From JAFGHJ01 sp964523975 (GTDB lineage: Bacteria > Hydrothermota > UBA3072), in contig CAZGBM010000068.1 in the NCBI GenBank assembly GCA_964523975.1, forward strand, positions 1 to 9,822: a stretch of DNA of 9,822 bases, in the 5' to 3' direction. Under the pieces are notes generated by a model. The model did not search any database. It saw only the letters and a list, made by a program, of their open reading frames with translations, and was not told the DNA's origin. Position numbers and translations under genes: made by a program. Positions 7,312-9,822 of this stretch are shown here, one piece after another (position 1 is the first letter of the stretch; every line of letters begins with the position of its first letter).

Positions 7312-7332
7312 AACTTTGTGTTCTTTGTGGTT
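7312..7332 (-). repeat. Inverted copy of the CACAGAGA/CACAAAG repeat
   Basis: The reverse complement reads AACCACAAAGAACACAAAG, matching the forward copies, most closely copy 6 at 9207. It lies about 330 bp downstream of copy 1 in the opposite orientation, so the proS-comFB gap is bracketed by inverted copies. Confidence 0.75.
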
Positions 7333-7371
7333 AATATTAAATGGTTTTACAGAAAAATCAAAGAAGCATAC

Positions 7372-7399
7372 TTGAAATTTTTATATTTTGTATTATAAT
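7372..7399 (+). promoter_or_regulatory. Promoter of comFB, predicting a leaderless transcript
   Basis: TTGAAA (7372-7377) and a perfect TATAAT (7394-7399) are separated by 16 bp. Counting seven bases from the end of the -10 puts the transcription start at 7406, exactly the A of the comFB ATG. No Shine-Dalgarno sequence precedes that ATG, which agrees with leaderless initiation. Confidence 0.7.
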
Positions 7400-7405
7400 A
7401 TTTTT

Positions 7406-7675
7406 ATGAACAGAAAAAATTACATGGAGAAAATGGTTGAGGATATTTTGAATGAAATCTTTAAAAGTTATCCTGATTATGCGGATTGTAAACCTTATAG
7501 AGAAGAAATAACTGCGCTGGCTCTCACTAAATGTGAACCTTTTTACACTACCAGTGATGTAGGACATGCAGTGGTAAAGACAAAGATGAATAGCTCCGGC
7601 TTTCGTTCAAAAGTCACTGCCATTGTCATGGAAGCAATAGATAAAGTCAAAGATAATCCCAGGGAGAAAGATTAA
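7406..7675 (+). CDS. ComFB-family small protein
   Basis: The 89-residue product matches the ComFB (late competence development protein) family. It has an N-terminal YMEKMVEDILNEIF block at 6-19, then ADCKPYREEITALALTKCEPFY at about 26-47. Near the end is AIDKVKDNPRE, matching the family's usual AIxxVxxxPR. ComFB lies in the competence operon of Bacillus; recent work, as I recall it, describes family members as cyclic dinucleotide (c-di-GMP/c-di-AMP) receptors. That function is inferred for this protein. The family's cysteine cluster is reduced: only C28 and C43 remain. I chose the ATG at 7406 over an in-frame TTG at 7388 because the TTG lies inside the promoter spacer. The stop is 91 bp before the nitrilase gene. 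No competence genes are nearby. Confidence 0.8.
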   Translation: MNRKNYMEKMVEDILNEIFKSYPDYADCKPYREEITALALTKCEPFYTTSDVGHAVVKTKMNSSGFRSKVTAIVMEAIDKVKDNPREKD

Positions 7676-7708
7676 CCTGATTTTCAATCTTATATAGGGG
7701 GTTTCTAA

Positions 7709-7753
7709 ATGTTTTTGCATAAAGTGTTGTTCCTTTTTTTTATTAATATTTAA
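7709..7753 (+). CDS. Possible 14-codon hydrophobic peptide upstream of the nitrilase gene
   Basis: An AGGGGG tract at 7696-7701 sits 7 nt before an ATG that opens a short frame encoding MFLHKVLFLFFINI and ending in TAA at 7751-7753. The peptide is strongly hydrophobic. The stop lies 13 nt before the nitrilase ATG, so it could be a leader peptide, a tiny membrane peptide or chance. The ribosome site is the best in this interval, better than the one directly before the nitrilase gene. Confidence 0.22.
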   Translation: MFLHKVLFLFFINI

Positions 7754-7766
7754 ACAGGTTTTTTCT

Positions 7767-8561
7767 ATGAATGTTGGCTTTCTTCAATTTTCGCCAGTCT
7801 TTGGTAATCCTGAACAAAATTTGACTTTTATAAGAGAGAATTTAAAAAATATACCTTATACTGATATACTGGTTCTTCCGGAGCTTGCACTCACTGGTTA
7901 TACTTTTGAAGATTCGGAAGAAGCTTATTGTTTAAGTGAAGAGATAGGGGGTACCTTTAGCAAGGAATTGGCAAATATTGCCGGGGAAAACAATATTACA
8001 ATGGCAGTCGGATTTCTCGAAAGAGAGGGTAAGCATCTTTATAATTCGAGTATTCTTGTTGATGGAAAAGGTGTTATAGGAGTTTACAGAAAGGTTCATC
8101 TTTTTCGTGATGAGAAGGCCATTTTTAAATCGGGAAATAAAGGGTTTCCTGTCTTTGCCGTCGGAGACGTTAAGGTTGGCATGCTTGTTTGTTTCGATTG
8201 GATATTCCCTGAAGCTGCCAGAACGCTTGCTCTTAAGGGAGCCGATATCATTCTCCACTCGGCAAATTTGATTTTTCCGTACTACCAGAGGGCAGCTGTT
8301 ACCAGAGCAATAGAAAACAGGATTTTTATAATTCTTGCAAATAGAACCGGAATGGAAGATAGATTTGGTGTAAGGAATGTATTTACCGGAGAAAGCGAGA
8401 TAGTTAATCCCGAAGGCAATGTAATATTGAAAGCTGGTAAAAATGATGAAGGGGTATTTTCGGTTGATATCGACCCCCGCGATGCCAGGGATAAGAACGT
8501 GACTGAATTGAACAATATTTTTGAGGATAGAAAACCGGAATTCTATGAAAATTGGGGATAA
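7767..8561 (+). CDS. Carbon-nitrogen hydrolase (nitrilase superfamily)
   Basis: The 264-residue product is a complete nitrilase-fold enzyme, cytosolic, acting on a carbon-nitrogen bond of an amide, carbamoyl or nitrile. The catalytic triad is clear: Glu39 in LPELALTGY, Lys109 in YRKVHLF, and the nucleophile Cys142 in VCFDWIFPE. The CFDWxFPE box, the following ARTLALKGADII, and the end with NNIFEDRKPEFY closely resemble archaeal nitrilases of the Pyrococcus abyssi type, as I remember that sequence. Substrate cannot be read from sequence; alternatives include omega-amidase and N-carbamoylputrescine amidase. The start is preceded by AACAGG nine bases upstream, a weak ribosome site. It follows comFB in the same direction and may share its transcript; no strong separate promoter was found. 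A repeat-rich region begins directly after its stop. Confidence 0.92.
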   Translation: MNVGFLQFSPVFGNPEQNLTFIRENLKNIPYTDILVLPELALTGYTFEDSEEAYCLSEEIGGTFSKELANIAGENNITMAVGFLEREGKHLYNSSILVDGKGVIGVYRKVHLFRDEKAIFKSGNKGFPVFAVGDVKVGMLVCFDWIFPEAARTLALKGADIILHSANLIFPYYQRAAVTRAIENRIFIILANRTGMEDRFGVRNVFTGESEIVNPEGNVILKAGKNDEGVFSVDIDPRDARDKNVTELNNIFEDRKPEFYENWG

Positions 8562-8566
8562 ATAAT

Positions 8567-8588
8567 TTTACCACAGAGCACACAGAGA
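8567..8588 (+). repeat. CACAGAGA-type repeat, copy 3 (diverged)
   Basis: ACCACAGAGCACACAGAGA begins 9 bp after the nitrilase stop and is followed by AAAAAAC, a second partial unit (ACACAGAGAACA, 8599-8610) and the tail module. It corresponds to the second half of the composite element at 7054-7138. Confidence 0.75.
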
Positions 8589-8616
8589 AAAAACTAATAC
8601 ACAGAGAACAAAAAAA

Positions 8617-8652
8617 TATATTTTCTTTTAATAAAACCCACTTCCCAACACC
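8617..8652 (+). repeat. Tail module, locus B
   Basis: A T-rich tract followed by AAAACCCACTTCCCAACACC aligns with the tail at 7111-7138 and with 9251-9279. It occupies the same place after a CACAGAGA copy. Confidence 0.5.
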
Positions 8653-8667
8653 AAAAAAATAATATCT

Positions 8668-8693
8668 CGCACAAAGATACTAAGAACACAAAG
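8668..8693 (+). repeat. CACAGAGA-type repeat, copy 4 (strongly diverged)
   Basis: GCACAAAGATACTAAGAACA followed by CAAAG keeps the repeat's rhythm with several substitutions. The rest of the nitrilase-rnpB gap (8694-8788) is AT-rich, with no gene or convincing terminator visible. Confidence 0.5.
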
Positions 8694-8788
8694 AAAAAAT
8701 ATTTCATTTTTTACAACTCATATCTACTTACTATTTTCCACTATTTGTCTATTTTTCAATTTAACCGTTTAACTTATAAGCTTATAGC

Positions 8789-8816
8789 TTGAAATTTTAC
8801 TTAATATAGTTAAATT
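8789..8816 (+). promoter_or_regulatory. Promoter of rnpB
   Basis: TTGAAA (8789-8794) and TAAATT (8811-8816) are separated by 16 bp. The predicted start near 8823 falls 2-4 bases before helix P1 of the RNase P RNA, as expected for a primary 5' end. The -10 hexamer is the same as in the proS promoter. Confidence 0.65.
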
Positions 8817-8824
8817 TATATTAT

Positions 8825-9140
8825 AACGGAAGGGCGGATAGTCGCGCTCTCTTTTGAGAGTGAGGAAAGTCCGGACATTGCGGGTAAGAGAGGCTCCCTT
8901 AGGGAGGCACCGTAAGGTGACGGAAAGTGCCACAGAAAATATACCGCCTTGCTTTTGCAGGGTAAGGGTGAAAAGGCGAGGTAAGAGCTCACCGGACTTC
9001 TGGCGACAGGAGTCGCATGGTAAACCCCCTTTAATGCAAGACAAATAGGGTAGGTTCACTTGCCTGGACCGATAATCCCGGGTAGTCGCAAAGATCAATG
9101 ACTATCTATAACAGAATCCGGCTTATAGCCCTTCCGTTTT
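8825..9140 (+). ncRNA. rnpB: RNase P RNA (catalytic subunit), bacterial type A-like, lacking P18
   Basis: This ribozyme removes 5' leaders from pre-tRNAs together with RnpA. P1 is a perfect 9-bp helix, CGGAAGGGC (8827-8835) with GCCCTTCCG (9128-9136). P2 pairs GATAGTC (8837-8843) with GACTATC (9100-9106). P3 is a simple hairpin just after. The conserved P4 strands are GAGGAAAGTCCGGAC from 8862 and ACAGAATCCGGCTTAT from 9111. Core blocks GACGGAAAGTGCCACAGAAA (8919-8938) and GGTAAGGGTGAAAAGGCGAGG, with an AGGTTCA L15-like loop near 9051-9057, complete the picture. After CCCGGGTAG (9077-9085) only about seven bases precede GATCAATGACT; where E. coli has hairpin P18 there is none. P1 plus the following T-run at 9137-9141 probably forms the terminator. 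Repeats flank the gene on both sides. Confidence 0.97.
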
Positions 9141-9145
9141 TATTT

Positions 9146-9171
9146 GCCACAGAGACACAAAGAACACAGAG
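9146..9171 (+). repeat. CACAGAGA-type repeat, copy 5
   Basis: It begins 5-6 bases after the rnpB terminator T-run and differs from copies 1 and 2 by one base over 26 (CACAAAG for CACAGAG). It is followed by TCC and a C/A-rich spacer, as after copy 1. Confidence 0.85.
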
Positions 9172-9186
9172 TCCACACCACACCCC

Positions 9187-9198
9187 TTTTAATGTGTT
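9187..9198 (+). repeat. Internal module TTTTAATGTGTT, second locus
   Basis: This is an exact match to 7015-7026, in the same place between two CACAGAGA-type copies. Confidence 0.6.
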
Positions 9199-9206
9199 TA
9201 ATTGAA

Positions 9207-9232
9207 CCACAAAGGTCACAAAGAGCACAGAG
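9207..9232 (+). repeat. CACAGAGA-type repeat, copy 6 (CACAAAG variant)
   Basis: CCACAAAGGTCACAAAGAGC followed by ACAGAG, then an A-rich AAAACAAAAA stretch as after copy 2. It lies 61 bp from copy 5. Confidence 0.75.
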
Positions 9233-9250
9233 AAAAAAACAAAAATTATG

Positions 9251-9279
9251 CTTTCGTTTAAAACTCACCCCCAAACACC
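9251..9279 (+). repeat. Tail module, locus C
   Basis: TTTCGTTTAAAACTCACCCC and the following AAACACC correspond to the tail at 7111-7138, completing a second copy of the composite element. A further partial tail, TTTTTGTTAAATCCCAACCC, lies at 9320-9339. Confidence 0.5.
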
Positions 9280-9287
9280 ATTTTTCA

Positions 9288-9312
9288 CATGTAGGACATG
9301 TAGAAAATGTAG
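9288..9312 (+). repeat. Short tandem repeat of CATGTAGRA
   Basis: There are three near-identical 9-base units: CATGTAGGA, CATGTAGAA and a partial AATGTAG. The repeat lies in the repeat-rich gap between rnpB and the lipoprotein gene; no gene is visible there. Confidence 0.6.
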
Positions 9313-9363
9313 TTTTTTGTTTTTGTTAAATCCCAACCCGTAAATCGCAAATGCTAACTTCAG

Positions 9364-9387
9364 CGCAGAGACACAGAGAACGCGGAG
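9364..9387 (+). repeat. CACAGAGA-type repeat, copy 7 (diverged)
   Basis: CGCAGAGACACAGAGAACGC followed by GGAG keeps the core exactly (CAGAGACACAGAGAAC) with edge changes. The rest of 9141-9421 holds no recognisable gene. Confidence 0.75.
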
Positions 9388-9421
9388 TCAAAAAATACAC
9401 AAAGAGTCTACAAGATTTATG

Positions 9422-9449
9422 TTGACAAAGAGGAATATATTTTTATAAT
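9422..9449 (+). promoter_or_regulatory. Consensus promoter of the DUF1593-like lipoprotein gene
   Basis: A perfect TTGACA (9422-9427) and a perfect TATAAT (9444-9449) are separated by 16 bp. Transcription would start near 9456, giving a leader of about 54 nt. It is the strongest sigma70-type match in the window. Confidence 0.75.
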
Positions 9450-9509
9450 ATCGATGTATATGAAATTAACTAGGGGCATTAAAATTGTTCTTTAGGATTT
9501 AATTTAAGA

Positions 9510-9822
9510 ATGATCAAAAAATTATATTCAATCGGAATGATATCGATATTAATTCTTGGGTCATGCACCCAAAGTTTCATACCCGAATCGTCAAATTCGT
9601 CACACCGGACCAAGCAGGATGAATCAAACAGGAAGCATCGATTAATTGTATTAACCGATATCGAAGCTGACCCGGACGATACACAATCTTTGGTTCGTTT
9701 ACTTTTATATTCTAATGAAATTGATATAAAAGGATTAATTGCTACAACCTCTTGTTGGCATAAAACGAGAGTCGATCCTGAATCAATAAAAAAAATAATT
9801 CAAGCCTATGGCAAAGTACAAC
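9510..9822 (+). CDS. Secreted lipoprotein with DUF1593/nucleoside-hydrolase-like domain, 3' truncated
   Basis: The frame is open from ATG 9510 to the window end (104 codons, no stop). The first 19 residues form a lipoprotein signal: MIKK, a hydrophobic stretch, then the lipobox LGSC with Cys19, so the protein is probably lipid-anchored in the envelope. A polar Ser/Asn/Lys-rich linker (20-43) leads to LIVLTDIEADPDDTQSLVRL from residue 45 and YSNEIDIKGLIATTS from 67, then a segment ending in IIQAYGKV. This pattern (TDIxxxPDDxQSLxRLLLYSN) is that of the DUF1593 / Sde182 family, whose fold is nucleoside-hydrolase-like and whose members often occur with polysaccharide-degrading proteins. The Asp-rich loop at 50-57 would bind the metal. 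A poor AGGA lies 12 nt before the ATG. Substrate unknown; only about the first quarter is probably present. Confidence 0.82.
   Translation, partial: MIKKLYSIGMISILILGSCTQSFIPESSNSSHRTKQDESNRKHRLIVLTDIEADPDDTQSLVRLLLYSNEIDIKGLIATTSCWHKTRVDPESIKKIIQAYGKVQ

Noticed and set aside
7388..7405. Upstream TTG start extending the ComFB-like protein by six codons
   Set aside because: It lies between the -35 and -10 hexamers, upstream of the predicted transcription start, and adds residues absent from the family.
8769..9098. Open frames on both strands across 8769-9098
   Set aside because: The region is the structured RNase P RNA; conserved RNA motifs explain the sequence and no protein family is recognisable.
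9144..9329. 61-codon frame after rnpB
   Set aside because: Same repeat-derived composition as above; no start signal or family resemblance.
6967..9390. Possible CRISPR array from the repeated CACAGAGA units
   Set aside because: Spacing is irregular (87 bp, 61 bp, then far apart), units are not palindromic, spacers themselves are shared between loci, and no cas gene is present.
9454..9495. 13-residue frame (MYMKLTRGIKIVL) upstream of the lipoprotein
   Set aside because: Its ATG overlaps the predicted transcription start near 9456 and it has no ribosome site; probably chance.

Overview
The window looks like a piece of an AT-rich chromosome from a Gram-negative-type bacterium, probably an uncultured lineage with some affinity to the Bacteroidetes/Chlorobi (FCB) neighbourhood. 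The clues are a PorV/PorQ-like outer-membrane beta-barrel protein, a lipoprotein signal peptide, a GlmM beginning with the SVSGIRG variant typical of Bacteroidetes-like enzymes, an archaeal/eukaryotic-type ProS, and an RNase P RNA that lacks helix P18. The phylum cannot be fixed from this sequence alone.

Layout. (1) Positions 1-39 are the last bases of a 16S rRNA gene on the + strand. It is followed within about 95 bp by a strong, apparently bidirectional hairpin terminator, not by tRNAs or a 23S gene, so this 16S copy seems unlinked from 23S. (2) Positions 224-6869 hold five tightly packed minus-strand genes in the transcription order proS, hflX, glmM, glmS, porV/Q-like. hflX/glmM overlap by 29 bp, glmM/glmS are immediately adjacent (TAAATG), and glmS/porV overlap by 4 bp (ATGA). 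A sigma70-like promoter precedes proS. The operon converges on the 16S terminator. It joins translation functions (prolyl-tRNA charging, ribosome-associated GTPase) with the two enzymes that make glucosamine-6-P and glucosamine-1-P for cell-envelope synthesis, and an envelope protein.

(3) From about 6,940 to 9,510 the character changes: short genes sit in gene-poor, repeat-rich DNA. The + strand carries a small ComFB-family protein with a promoter that predicts a leaderless mRNA, a nitrilase-superfamily hydrolase resembling archaeal nitrilases, and the RNase P RNA gene (rnpB). Three intergenic spans (6967-7332, 8567-8700, 9141-9390) are filled with copies of a CACAGAGA-type repeat, at two of the loci arranged in a common modular order. 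Short reading frames through these repeats (PQRHREHRE-like peptides) are not real genes. (4) At 9510 a secreted lipoprotein with a DUF1593/nucleoside-hydrolase-like domain begins, behind a consensus promoter, and runs off the window.

I found no CRISPR array, transposase, phage gene, toxin-antitoxin pair or defence system. The most interesting material is the modular intergenic repeat family, the unlinked 16S gene, the predicted leaderless comFB transcript, the unusual RNase P RNA, and a set of predicted promoters that all have 16-bp spacers.
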